Notes: generated from the sequence alone by a model not told the origin. A stretch of DNA of 64,000 nt from Streptomyces sp. Tu6071 (GCF_000213055.1 NZ_CM001165.1:5230945-5294944), one strand, 5' to 3'; counted from the stretch's first letter, positions 35,369 through 44,244 are shown. Numbers and translations are program-made.

Positions 35369-36445
35369 TCACTTCTGCAACGGTGTCTGCGGCGGCAGCG
35401 GGCTCGCGTTGAGCGACTGCGGGGACGTCGTCGAGGCGTACGCCGAGGGGGCCGCCACGCCCGCCGCCGCGTCCGAGCCGTCCGCCGCCGGGGACGAGAC
35501 GGGCATGCCGCCGACGATGCTGATGCCCTCCTTGTCGAAGGCGTGCTTGATGCGCCAGCGCAGTTCGCGCTCCACCGCGACCGCCTGGCCCGGCATCGTA
35601 CGGGCGGCCACGCGGACCACCATCGAGTCCAGAAGCACGGACTCCAGGCCCAGCGTCTCCACCGGGCCCCACAGCCGCTCGCTCCAGGGCTCCTCCTTGC
35701 TCATCGCCTCGGCCACGGACGCCAGCGTCGCCTTGACCCTGTCCAGGTCCTCCTCCGTCTTGACGGTCACGTCCACGCCCGCCGTCGCCCAGCCCTGGCT
35801 CAGGTTGCCGATCCGCTTGACCTCGCCGTTGCGGATGTACCAGATCTCGCCGTTGTCCCCGCGCAGCTTCGTCACGCGCAGCCCGACCTCGATCACCTCG
35901 CCGCTGGCCACGCCCGCGTCGATCGTGTCGCCGACCCCGTACTGGTCCTCCAGGATCATGAAGACGCCCGAGAGGAAGTCCGTCACGAGGTTCCGCGCCC
36001 CGAAGCCGATCGCGACGCCCGCGACACCCGCCGAGGCGAGCAACGGCGCCAGGTTGATCTTGAAGGTGGACAGGACCATGAGGGCCGCCGTGCCGAGGAT
36101 GAGGAACGAGGCGACGGAGCGGAGGACGGACCCTATGGCCTCCGAGCGCTGGCGGCGGCGCTCCGCGTTGACGAGCAGACCGCCGAGCGCGCTGGTCGCC
36201 GCGTTCTCGCCGGGGCGGTTCATCCGGGCTATGAAACGGGTGATCGTACGGCGTACGACTTGGCGCAGGACGAGCGCGATGACCACGATCATGACGATGC
36301 GCAGTCCCACGCCGAGCCAGTCGGACCAGTTCTCGCGCACCCAGCCGGCCGCGTCCGTGGCGCTCTCCTGGGCGTCCTGGAAAGTGACCGGATCAGGGCT
36401 CGCACCGGTGGCCAAGAGGACGGGCGACACCACGGGGACCTCCAT
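35369..36445 (-). CDS. MscS-type mechanosensitive channel
   Basis: 358 residues with three membrane helices: VGLRIVMIVVIALVLRQVV near 45-63, VASFLILGTAALMVLSTF near 110-130, and the pore helix LLASAGVAGVAIGFGARNLV ending in the FSGVFMILEDQYGVGD signature. The cytoplasmic beta domain (VIEVGLRVTKLRGDNGEIWY, RNGEVKRIGN) follows, and a 60-residue Ala/Ser/Pro tail ends the protein. It releases solutes on hypo-osmotic shock. No operon partner: the cellulase gene lies 215 bp downstream with its own promoter. Confidence 0.92.
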   Translation of the reverse strand: MEVPVVSPVLLATGASPDPVTFQDAQESATDAAGWVRENWSDWLGVGLRIVMIVVIALVLRQVVRRTITRFIARMNRPGENAATSALGGLLVNAERRRQRSEAIGSVLRSVASFLILGTAALMVLSTFKINLAPLLASAGVAGVAIGFGARNLVTDFLSGVFMILEDQYGVGDTIDAGVASGEVIEVGLRVTKLRGDNGEIWYIRNGEVKRIGNLSQGWATAGVDVTVKTEEDLDRVKATLASVAEAMSKEEPWSERLWGPVETLGLESVLLDSMVVRVAARTMPGQAVAVERELRWRIKHAFDKEGISIVGGMPVSSPAADGSDAAAGVAAPSAYASTTSPQSLNASPLPPQTPLQK

Positions 36446-36672
36446 GTTCGGGGACGATTCACCACACTAACGGGGCAGCGCCGACGCTCCGTCGCTCGTG
36501 CGCCGCGGGGCCGCTCCGCCCCAGGCAGCGGCCCCGCGGCGGGGCCCGCTGTGGGCGAAAACACGTCGGGCCCGTTACCCGTCCATGGTGGCGCCGCCAC
36601 CCGGCCCGGGGTGAGACTGGAGCGGATCGTCCCGGCGCGAGCCACGCGCCGCCGGCGTACAAGGAGGCACAC

Positions 36673-37356
36673 GTGCCGCACGTCCTCGTCCTCAACGCGT
36701 CGTACGAGCCCCTCGGCGTCGTACCGCTCCGCCGCGCGCTCGTCCTCGTGCTGGAGAACAAGGCCCAGTGCCTGGAGGAGACCGGCGCCTTCCTCCACAG
36801 CGCGAGCCGCACGGTCCCCGCACCCAGCGTGGTCCGGCTCAAGCGCTACGTCCGGGTGCCCTACCGGGGCCCCGTGCCGCTCACCCGGCGCGCCCTCTTC
36901 GCCCGCGACGGCGGCAAGTGCGCCTACTGCGGGTCCGTCGCCACGAGCGTCGACCACGTCGTGCCCCGCAGCAGAGGCGGCCGGCACGCCTGGGACAACG
37001 TCGTCGCGTCCTGCCGCCGCTGCAACCACACCAAGGCCGACCGCTACCTCGCCGACCTCGGCTGGCGCCTGCGCCACGCCCCCGCCCCGCCGACCGGGCT
37101 CGCCTGGCGCATCATCGGGACGGGGCACAGGGACCCGAGCTGGCTGCCCTACCTGCGCCCCTTCGGCGCGGACGACGCCCTCGCGCGGATCGAGGCGCTC
37201 GGCGGGCAGCAGGCCGGGGAGGCGGCGGAGGGCTGGGGGACGGTGGCGGGCCAGGGCCTCGGCTCCCGGGGGCAGGGCCCGGGTTCCGGGAGCCGGGGCA
37301 GCGGCCCGGGGGGCGCGCAGCCCTTCGGAGAGGTGTCGCCCGCCGCCACCGCCTGA
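36673..37356 (+). CDS. HNH endonuclease-fold protein
   Basis: 227 residues from GTG after AAGGAGG. The N-terminal part (MPHVLVLNASYEPLGVVPLR) is characteristic of the small actinobacterial HNH proteins. The HNH domain has CAYCG, DHVVPRSRGGRHAWDN and CRRCNHTK, with zinc Cys pairs and catalytic His complete. The C terminus is a Gly/Gln-rich tail (GLGSRGQGPGSGSRGSGPGG) outside the fold. Such proteins occur singly in most streptomycetes; whether it nicks DNA or repairs it is not known. It is followed by a poly-C repeat. Confidence 0.85.
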   Translation: MPHVLVLNASYEPLGVVPLRRALVLVLENKAQCLEETGAFLHSASRTVPAPSVVRLKRYVRVPYRGPVPLTRRALFARDGGKCAYCGSVATSVDHVVPRSRGGRHAWDNVVASCRRCNHTKADRYLADLGWRLRHAPAPPTGLAWRIIGTGHRDPSWLPYLRPFGADDALARIEALGGQQAGEAAEGWGTVAGQGLGSRGQGPGSGSRGSGPGGAQPFGEVSPAATA

Positions 37357-37379
37357 GCCCGCCTCCCGCCTCCGCAGTA

Positions 37380-37475
37380 CGCGGCGCCCCCCCGGACGCG
37401 GCGCCCCCCCCCCCGGACGCGGCGCCCCCCCCGGACGCGGCGCCCCCCGGACGCGGCGCCCCCCGGACGCGGCGC
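37380..37475. repeat. Tandem repeats with variable poly-C tracts
   Basis: Five copies of ggacgcggcg separated by C runs of about 6, 6, 7, 8 and 11 residues, between two convergent genes. The C-run length variation is direct evidence of slippage-prone DNA. Confidence 0.85.
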
Positions 37476-37515
37476 GCCTCCCCGCTCAGCCGTCTCAGGA
37501 GCGGCACACCTCCCC

Positions 37516-38544
37516 TCAGGCGCCCGGCTTCCAGTCCAGCGCCGGGCCCAGGTGGTGCGCGAAGTCGCCGAGAATCTGGATGTAGTCCTCGTAGGCGAAG
37601 TCGAAGGGCAGCGCGAAGGCGACCTCGTCCACCTCCTGGAAGGCGGCGTCGGCGTGCAGCCGCTCGGCGAGTTCGGCCGAGGGGCCCACGAGGTCGGGTG
37701 CGAAGAGGAGTCCGGCGGGGCCCTGCGGCGCCGTCGTCCGGGGCAGGCGCTCGCGCGCGTACGCCGCGTAGCGTTCCCGTTGCGCGGGCGTCGCCGAGTC
37801 GGTCGGGACGACGACGAGGCCCTGCGAGACGCGGGCCCGCGCGCCGTCCGGGTGGGCCGCGCGGAAGGCGCGGATCTGGGCGCGCTGGATCGCGGCGAAC
37901 GGGGGGACGCCCGTGTCCGGGGCGACCTCCGGGTCCCACTTCACGACGCTGCTCGTCAGCAGGTTGAGCCCCTGCTCGCCCGCCCACCGCGCCGAGCGCA
38001 GGCTCCCCGCCCCGTACCACAGCCGTCGGCCGAGGCCGGGCGACTGCGGCTGCACGAGGTCGGAGCGGGCCTCGAAGCCGGTCGTGGCGCCGCCCGTCGT
38101 GACCGCCTCGCCGCGTACGCACGCGAGGAGGCGCGAGACGCGCGCGTAGGAGAAGTCCTCGGCCTCGGCCGTGTCCGGGTACAGGGCGTCCTTGACCTCC
38201 TCGTACCGCGCGGGCGGGCCGACGCTGAAGCCGGGGTTCAGCCGGCCGCCCGAGAGCACGTCGACCGTCGCCCAGTCCTCCGCGAGCCGGAGCGGGTTCT
38301 CCCAGCCGAGCGGCGTGACGGCGGTGCCGAGCTGGATGCGCGAGGTCCGCTGGGTCGCGGCGGCGAGGACGGCGACGGGGGAGGAGATGCCGTACTGGAG
38401 GTGGCGGTGGCGGACCCAGGCGGAGTCGAGTCCGAGCGATTCGCCGTGTGCGATGAGGCCGAGCGTGGACTCGTGGCCCGCGCGCGGCGAGGCGGGGTCG
38501 AAGAGGCCGATCGTGAGGAAGCCGAGCTTGCTGAGCCGGGGCAT
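37516..38544 (-). CDS. LLM-class flavin-dependent oxidoreductase
   Basis: 342 residues from ATG (MPRLSKLGFL) with CCCGGAG upstream. It is a luciferase-like monooxygenase: GESLGLDSAWVRHRH, LGTAVTPLGWENPLRLAEDW and FSVGPPARYEEVKDALYPD follow the (beta/alpha)8 family pattern. It would use FMN or F420 to oxidise an unknown substrate. It sits downstream of the membrane kinase gene (53 bp apart, same strand), so they may share a transcript. Confidence 0.85.
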   Translation of the reverse strand: MPRLSKLGFLTIGLFDPASPRAGHESTLGLIAHGESLGLDSAWVRHRHLQYGISSPVAVLAAATQRTSRIQLGTAVTPLGWENPLRLAEDWATVDVLSGGRLNPGFSVGPPARYEEVKDALYPDTAEAEDFSYARVSRLLACVRGEAVTTGGATTGFEARSDLVQPQSPGLGRRLWYGAGSLRSARWAGEQGLNLLTSSVVKWDPEVAPDTGVPPFAAIQRAQIRAFRAAHPDGARARVSQGLVVVPTDSATPAQRERYAAYARERLPRTTAPQGPAGLLFAPDLVGPSAELAERLHADAAFQEVDEVAFALPFDFAYEDYIQILGDFAHHLGPALDWKPGA

Positions 38545-38597
38545 GGGCGGACTCCGGGGGAAGGGAGGAGGGGGGCGGGGGCGGCTCCGCTTCGGCG

Positions 38598-40373
38598 TCA
38601 CTCCGGGAAGCGGAAGCCGTCCAGGGCCGCGTCGAACGTCGGGCGGTACGTCTGCCACTTGGCGTTCGGGGCGGCGAGGTACAGCTCGTACAGCGTGCCG
38701 TCCTTCGCCTTGAAGGCCAGCTCGGCCGCGCGCGTGCGCACACCGCCGTCGGTGTACGTGTACTCCCAGTAGGCCGCGTCGTGGCCCCGGTACGTCGTGC
38801 GCGACATCTTCTCGCGCTGGTAGGCCGCCACGCCGTGCGAGGTCTGGGGCTCCTCGGTCTCCTGCCAGTGCTGGAGCGGGTCGCCCGTGTACGTACTGAC
38901 ATCGACACGCAGATTCGCGGCCATGCCCGGCGCGTACGCGAGGAAGGCGCCCTCGCCCGAGGACCGCACCTTCCACCCCTTCGGCATCGGCACCGCGACC
39001 CGGCCCTTCTGGACCTGCGCGAGGACGTAGCCCTCCGGCACCGGCGGGACGTCCTGCCGGGCCGGGGACGCCGGGCCCGTGGCCGCGACCGGTTGCTTGC
39101 GGTCGGAGCCGGACCCCGTGCGGTCGCCCTCCCAGGGCCTCACGACGAGCCCCGCCGTCACGACCCCCGCCACGACCACGGCGGCGAGCGTCCACCACAG
39201 CACCCGGCGCCGGGACGCCCGCGCCGGTTCGCCGGGCAGCCGCGTGTGCGGCGGGGTCGGCTGGTACGGGAAGGTGGGGGCCTCTCCGGGGAAGGTGGCC
39301 GCGAGGTTCGGGGAGGGGTAGGCGGTCCGGCCGGGAGAGGGGTGGCCGGGCTCGGGCTGCCGCGCGGCCGTCGCGGCGACCGGCCCCGTACCCGTACCCG
39401 TATCCGTACCCGGGAAGGGCGGGGCTCCCGCCGTCGGCAGTGCCTCCACCGCGCCGGTCCCCGGGTACGGACTGCCGCCCGAGGGCGTCGCGTCGATCAC
39501 CCGCGCCGTGACGTCCCCGCCGCCGCGCAGCGGCTCCGGCCAGCCGCCGACCTCGCGCTCCGCGCGCTCCAGGAGCCGCGCAGCCGTCGCCGCGTCCATC
39601 CGGCGCGCGGGGTCCTTGACGAGGAGCCCTTCGAGCACCGCGGCGAGCCCGCCCGCCTGACGGGGCGGCGGGTGGGCCGCCTCGAAGATCGCGTACGCCG
39701 TCTCGATCGGCGTCGGCCGGTCGAAGGGGTGCTGCCCCTCGACGGCCTGGTAGAGCGTCGCCCCGAGCGCCCACAGGTCGGCCGGCGGCCCCGGCACGGC
39801 GATGCCGGTGCGCAGCCGCTCGGGCGCCAGATACTGCACGGAGCCGATGAGTTCCCCGGTCCGGGTCAGCGAGGGCGTGCCCGGCTCGACGGCGATCCCG
39901 AAGTCGGTGAGCACGACGCGCCCGCCCTCGCCGAGGAGCACGTTCGCCGGCTTCACGTCGCGGTGCAGCACACCCACCGCGTGCGCGGCGCGCAGCGCGG
40001 AGAGCATCGCCCCGCCGATGCGCGCGGCCTCCGCGACGGGCAGCGGGCCGTCCTCGCGGAGCACGTCGGCGAGCGTCCGGGACGGCACGTACTCCATGAC
40101 GATGCACGGCAGGCCGCTGTCGTCCACGACGTCGTGCACCACGATGACGTGCGGGTGCGTGATCATCGCGGCGCTGCGCGCCTCGCGCCGCGTGCGCGCG
40201 TACATGCGCTGGAGCTCGTCCTCGGCGAGGTGCGGCGGCACATGGAGCTTCTTCAGCGCGACGCGGCGCCCGAGCATCGTGTCCTCGGCGAGGTGGACGG
40301 TGCCCATGCCCCCGCTGCCGACCCGTTCGAGCAGCCGGTAGCGGCCACTGATGAGCCGGTCCGGTTCGGACAC
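38598..40373 (-). CDS. Membrane Ser/Thr protein kinase (PknB-like, one transmembrane helix)
   Basis: 591 residues from GTG (VSEPDRLISGRYRLL) after GAGGGGAG. The kinase domain (about 8-270) has VGSGGMGTVHLAE, catalytic Lys41, HRDVKPANVLL and DFGIAVE, all complete. A Pro/Gly-rich juxtamembrane stretch leads to one membrane helix (VLWWTLAAVVVAGVVTAGLVV) near 400, and an extracellular domain of about 150 residues without PASTA repeats that may sense an unknown ligand. It is distinct from the soluble pknG in this window. Confidence 0.92.
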   Translation of the reverse strand: MSEPDRLISGRYRLLERVGSGGMGTVHLAEDTMLGRRVALKKLHVPPHLAEDELQRMYARTRREARSAAMITHPHVIVVHDVVDDSGLPCIVMEYVPSRTLADVLREDGPLPVAEAARIGGAMLSALRAAHAVGVLHRDVKPANVLLGEGGRVVLTDFGIAVEPGTPSLTRTGELIGSVQYLAPERLRTGIAVPGPPADLWALGATLYQAVEGQHPFDRPTPIETAYAIFEAAHPPPRQAGGLAAVLEGLLVKDPARRMDAATAARLLERAEREVGGWPEPLRGGGDVTARVIDATPSGGSPYPGTGAVEALPTAGAPPFPGTDTGTGTGPVAATAARQPEPGHPSPGRTAYPSPNLAATFPGEAPTFPYQPTPPHTRLPGEPARASRRRVLWWTLAAVVVAGVVTAGLVVRPWEGDRTGSGSDRKQPVAATGPASPARQDVPPVPEGYVLAQVQKGRVAVPMPKGWKVRSSGEGAFLAYAPGMAANLRVDVSTYTGDPLQHWQETEEPQTSHGVAAYQREKMSRTTYRGHDAAYWEYTYTDGGVRTRAAELAFKAKDGTLYELYLAAPNAKWQTYRPTFDAALDGFRFPE

Positions 40374-40740
40374 GTGCCTGCTCCCCTCGACCATCCGCTC
40401 AACCATCCCTGGACACACGGAAACAACAAGATAACTTGTACGAATTTCAGAGCGGCCCGCGCCCAGTGGCGCCTGCCCGAATCCACCGCCCCGCACCACC
40501 CCTCACCTGGCGTTCTTTCGTACAGCACACGGGAGAGTGAACGCACCTGAAAACAGCGGCACTTCACCCCATTCAGTTAAATCTCCCGCTATTCGTGTGG
40601 GGACGGAGCGGCGGGGCAGTCATCCCCCGGGCCGGACGACGTCCGGTCCTGGCCGGGCACCGTCCGGCCGTACGGAGCGGGCCGCCGGAGTTGCCGGACC
40701 GCCGGAGCGACCGGTCCCGCCGCACGAGAGTGAGCAGAAC
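40374..40740. other. Divergent intergenic region between kinase and EF-hand genes
   Basis: 367 bp and AT-richer than average near 40410-40450 and 40540-40600. A small perfect dyad ACAAG-ataa-CTTGT lies at 40426-40439, 53 bp upstream of the kinase start and a possible regulatory site. No gene is seen. Confidence 0.4.
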
Positions 40741-41274
40741 ATGCGTGCTGAGGCCACCCAGCGGGTCGCGCTCGTCTTCTCCCTGCTGGACGCCAACCAC
40801 AGCGGCGTCCTGGAGGCCGAGGACTTCACGCTCATGGCCGACCGGGTCGTCGCCGCGGCGCCCGAGGCCGCCGCCCCGGCCAAGGACCGGCTGCGCGGCG
40901 CCTTCGCCCAGTACTGGACGACCCTGCGCACGACGCTCGACACCAACGGCGACGGCGAGATCGACTTCGAGGAGTACGCGGCCTGCGTGCTCTCGCCCGA
41001 GCGCTTCGACGCGACCGTCACCGAGTTCGCCGAAGCCCTCGCCGCCCTCGGCGACCCGGACGGGGACGGGCTCATCGACCGGCAGGACTTCCTCGCCCTC
41101 ATGACCGCGATCGGCTTCGCGCCGGTCAACACCGAGGCGCTCTTCGAAGCCTTCGGCCCCACGACGGCCGATCAGCTCCCCGTCCCCGTCTGGGTCGAGG
41201 GCATCAAGGACTTCTACGCGCCCGAGAAGGCCGACATCCCCGGCGACCAGCTGGTCGGCGGGGTCACGGTCTGA
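40741..41274 (+). CDS. EF-hand calcium-binding protein (calerythrin-like)
   Basis: 177 residues, the length of actinobacterial calerythrin. Three 12-residue EF loops are complete: DANHSGVLEAED (17-28), DTNGDGEIDFEE (67-78) and DPDGDGLIDRQD (105-116). The fourth (GPTTADQLPVPV, 139-150) has lost its ligands. It is expected to be a cytosolic calcium buffer or sensor. The ATG is preceded by GAGAGTGAGC. It is first of a four-gene cluster, 23 bp ahead of the next start, and calcium control of that cluster is only inferred. Confidence 0.9.
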   Translation: MRAEATQRVALVFSLLDANHSGVLEAEDFTLMADRVVAAAPEAAAPAKDRLRGAFAQYWTTLRTTLDTNGDGEIDFEEYAACVLSPERFDATVTEFAEALAALGDPDGDGLIDRQDFLALMTAIGFAPVNTEALFEAFGPTTADQLPVPVWVEGIKDFYAPEKADIPGDQLVGGVTV

Positions 41275-41297
41275 GCCGGGAAGCCCGAATCACCGAA

Positions 41298-42530
41298 ATG
41301 AACGACATGAGCGAGCAGACACCCGGCGCCCCGGCCGGCACCGGCCCCCTCGCGGGCCCCGCCCCCACCGTCGGCCTCGCCGTCGGCCGGGGTACGGGCG
41401 AGGAGGTCGCCGCCGTCTTCACCCGCGTCCTCGGCCACCTCGCGACGCGCCACGAACGGCCCGTCACCCTCGTCCGCTCCCCGCGCGTCTACCACTCGTA
41501 CGTCTCGCTGCGCCCGCTCGCCATCGAGCCGGGCGGGGCGGGCGTCCCCGAGATCCGCCGCCTCAGCGCGGAGGACGCCGCGCACTACGAGGATTGGCTG
41601 CGCGCACGGGCCGCCGCGGGGACCCGGGTCGTCTTCCGCACCGCCATCAACGCGCAGAGCCTGTACCTCGTACGGCAGCGGCTGCGCGCCGTGAAGGTCG
41701 ACACGCTCGACGCGGACGGCGCCCGCATGCTGCTCGTCCGCGACGAGGCCCAGGGCTTCTACACCGGAGGGAACACCCACACCCCCGGCCACGTCTCGCG
41801 CACCACCGAGTTCAGCCGCGAGATCACCGAACAGCTCCTCGCCTACGCGCTGCGCCGCGCCCGCGAGGAGTGGCCCGAGGGCCCGGCCCGCATCGTCATG
41901 GCGTACAAGTTCCACCTCCTCGACGGCGCACTCGACGCCTGGGTACGGGACTTCGCCGCGCGCGAGGGCATCGAGGTGGGCGTCTTCCAGCCCGACACGG
42001 TCAACCGCAACCTCGTCGCCCACCGCCCCGAGGACCGCACCGTCCTCCTCGCGGGCAACGAGTGGGCCGACATCATGCACCTCGTCCTCCTCGACCGGTA
42101 CGGATCGGGCCGCCAGGAGGACCACTGCACGCGCAACGTGCACCTGGACCCGGACGTCGCCGGACTCGTCGAGTACCAGACGGTGCACGGCTCCGCCGAC
42201 GACCTGGAGGGCCGCGACCTCCTCAACCCGGTCGCGACCCTGCGCGCCGCCGCCGCGATCGCGGAGCGGTACGTGGGCTGCACGGGCGCCGAGGCCGCCA
42301 CCGAGGCGGCGCTCGCCCGGCTCGGCGAGGCCGGAATCCGTACCCCCGACCAGGGCGGCAAGCACTCGACCACCGGGGTCGTGGACGCCTTCCTCGAGGA
42401 ACTCGGGGCCGCCCACGTGCCCGTAGCGCCCGAGTCGCCCGCGTCGGGCGTGGCCCTCGCTGCGGCGTCCCTCGCGCAGGCGGTCGTGCCCGCTCCCGGG
42501 CAGGACCTCGCGCCGGGGCTCGCGAGGTGA
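41298..42530 (+). CDS. Divergent isocitrate/isopropylmalate dehydrogenase-family protein
   Basis: 410 residues. Several blocks match the beta-decarboxylating dehydrogenase fold: VGLAVGRGTGEEVAAVFTRV (the GDGTG-like start), YHSYVSLRPLAI (compare YANLRP of IPMDH), FYTGGN, YQTVHGSADDLEGRDLLNPV near the NAD-binding end, and GGKHSTTGVVDAFLEEL. The metal-binding region differs: NEWADIM keeps one Asp but the second and third acidic ligands (SDEA type) are replaced by hydrophobic or Tyr/Gly residues. It may therefore lack normal decarboxylating activity or act on another substrate. It overlaps the next gene by 4 bp (GTGA). Confidence 0.8.
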   Translation: MNDMSEQTPGAPAGTGPLAGPAPTVGLAVGRGTGEEVAAVFTRVLGHLATRHERPVTLVRSPRVYHSYVSLRPLAIEPGGAGVPEIRRLSAEDAAHYEDWLRARAAAGTRVVFRTAINAQSLYLVRQRLRAVKVDTLDADGARMLLVRDEAQGFYTGGNTHTPGHVSRTTEFSREITEQLLAYALRRAREEWPEGPARIVMAYKFHLLDGALDAWVRDFAAREGIEVGVFQPDTVNRNLVAHRPEDRTVLLAGNEWADIMHLVLLDRYGSGRQEDHCTRNVHLDPDVAGLVEYQTVHGSADDLEGRDLLNPVATLRAAAAIAERYVGCTGAEAATEAALARLGEAGIRTPDQGGKHSTTGVVDAFLEELGAAHVPVAPESPASGVALAAASLAQAVVPAPGQDLAPGLAR

Positions 42531-43174
42531 GCGGCCAAGACGGCACGGCGCTCGTCGTCGTCGACCTCCAGAACGACTTCTGCGAGGGTCCGCTCGCCGC
42601 CTCGCGCTACCCCGGCGAGCCCGCCGTGCTCACCGCCGTCGTCCACAACACGGCCAGAGCCGTCACCGCGGCGCGCGACGCCGGGGTCCCCGTCGTCTGG
42701 GTCCGTTTCCTCGGCGACCCCGCCCACCAGGGCCCCGCCTGGCGCAGTCGCGACCGCGCCAGGGGGCGCCCGCCCAAGTGCCTCGAAGGCTCCTGGGGCG
42801 CCGAACTCGCGGCCCCGCTCGAAGCCGCCCCGCACGAGGCCGACTTCACCAAACGCGCCTGCTTCGACGCCTTCCTCTGCGAGGGCTTCGAGGACCACCT
42901 GCGCCGCCTCGGCGCCGGGCACCTCGTTTTCGCGGGCGTCTTCACCGACATCTGCGTCGACAGCACCGCCCGTACCGCCTTCCAGAAGGGTTTCCACCTC
43001 ACCCTTCTCGCCGACTGCACCACCGCGCTGCACACCCCGGACACGCAGATCCTCACCTTCATGCACCGCCTCTACGGCGCCCGCGTCGTCCCGCACGCGC
43101 GTGCGGAGACCTGGACCCGCCACCCGGAGGCGATCCCGGGACCCCAGGTACCGGTACCGGGAGGCTCCTCATGA
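42527..43174 (+). CDS. Isochorismatase-like cysteine hydrolase
   Basis: 215 residues from a GTG overlapping the previous stop by 4 bp. The catalytic triad Asp13 (VVDLQNDF), Lys109 (DFTKRACFDAF) and Cys143 (TDICVDSTART) is complete and the fold is that of nicotinamidase/isochorismatase hydrolases. A Lys/Arg-rich insertion sits at about 70-90. Typical reactions release ammonia or cleave an ester or enol ether; the substrate here is unknown, but the operon suggests a small carboxylic acid or amide. It overlaps the methyltransferase gene by 4 bp (ATGA). Confidence 0.88.
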   Translation: MSGQDGTALVVVDLQNDFCEGPLAASRYPGEPAVLTAVVHNTARAVTAARDAGVPVVWVRFLGDPAHQGPAWRSRDRARGRPPKCLEGSWGAELAAPLEAAPHEADFTKRACFDAFLCEGFEDHLRRLGAGHLVFAGVFTDICVDSTARTAFQKGFHLTLLADCTTALHTPDTQILTFMHRLYGARVVPHARAETWTRHPEAIPGPQVPVPGGSS

Positions 43175-44121
43175 GCGACACCACGGGCACGGGCCCGTCC
43201 GGCGCGGGCTGCGCCGAGACCGGAGCGGTCGGCGCCGAGACCGGAGTGGCCGTGCGCGGGGCCGAGACCGGCGTGGCCCGTACCGCGCTGCTCGTCGCCG
43301 CCGCGCGCGCCATCGAGACCCACCGCCCCGACGCCCTCGCCCGCGACCCCTACGCCGAGCACTTCGTCCGGGCCGCCGGGGGCTGCACGGGCTGGCCGCT
43401 GCACCCCGACGACGTGCCCGGCGGGGAGGACGATCCGCTGTGGGGGCGGCTCGGCAGGTACTTCGCGCTGCGCACCCGCGTGCTCGACGACCACCTCGGA
43501 CACGCGGCGCACAGCGGCGAACGGCAGGTCGTGCTCCTCGGCGCCGGGCTCGACACCCGCGCCCTGCGGCTCCCCTGGCCCGAGGGCACGGTCGTGTACG
43601 AGATCGACCAGGCCCCCGTCCTCGCCTTCAAGCAGCGCGTGCTCGACGCGCTGCCGCCCGTGCCGGGAGCCGCCGAGCGCCGGATTCTCGCCGCCGACGT
43701 CCGCGAGGACTGGGCCGGGCCGCTCAAGGAGGCGGGCTTCGACCCCACCCAGCGCACCGCCTGGCTCGCCGAGGGACTCTTCCTCTACCTCCCCGCAGCC
43801 GCCGAGGCCCGTATCCTCGCCGACCTGCACGCCCACAGCGCGCCCGGCAGCAGCCTCGCGTACGAGATCAAGCTCGGCCTCGAAACGGCGGCCGTCCGCG
43901 ACTCCCCGGTCTACGCCGACACGCGCGAGCGCCTCGGCATCGACCTCCTCGACCTCTTCGACACCGAACCCCGCCCCGACTCCGCCTCCACCCTCGCCGC
44001 ACTCGGCTGGCGCACCGAGACCCGCAGCCCCTTCGCCCACAGCCGCGCCCTGGGCCGCGGCCCGATGCCGGAGAAGAACGACGCCCTGGCGGCGAACCGG
44101 TGGGTGTTCGCCCTGAAGTGA
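43171..44121 (+). CDS. SAM-dependent methyltransferase (leucine carboxyl methyltransferase-like)
   Basis: 316 residues, ATG overlapping the previous stop by 4 bp. The opening GVARTALLVAAARAIETHRP and DPYAEHFVRAAGG, and the SAM motif LLGAGLDTRALRLPW, place it in the TIGR00027/LCMT-like group, which O-methylates carboxylates of small molecules. The first 30 residues contain an imperfect GAETGV repeat. With the hydrolase and dehydrogenase-like proteins it likely forms a short pathway that ends in methyl-ester formation; product unknown. Confidence 0.9.
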   Translation: MSDTTGTGPSGAGCAETGAVGAETGVAVRGAETGVARTALLVAAARAIETHRPDALARDPYAEHFVRAAGGCTGWPLHPDDVPGGEDDPLWGRLGRYFALRTRVLDDHLGHAAHSGERQVVLLGAGLDTRALRLPWPEGTVVYEIDQAPVLAFKQRVLDALPPVPGAAERRILAADVREDWAGPLKEAGFDPTQRTAWLAEGLFLYLPAAAEARILADLHAHSAPGSSLAYEIKLGLETAAVRDSPVYADTRERLGIDLLDLFDTEPRPDSASTLAALGWRTETRSPFAHSRALGRGPMPEKNDALAANRWVFALK

Positions 44122-44146
44122 GACACCGCGACGAAGGGGGCCGATA

Positions 44147-44244
44147 TGGGTGCGAGTGCCGGTGCGGGTGCGAGTGCCGGTGCGGGTGCGGGTGCGGGTG
44201 CCCGTGCCGGTGCCCGTGCCCGTACGTGTGCCCGTGCCGGTGAA
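44147..44244. repeat. Hexanucleotide repeats GGTGCG/GGTGCC
   Basis: About 15 copies of a 6-bp unit (gtgcgg, gtgccg, gtgccc variants) directly downstream of the methyltransferase gene. A frame reading Ala-Gly repeats opens at ATG 44146, but it is caused by the repeat. Confidence 0.85.
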
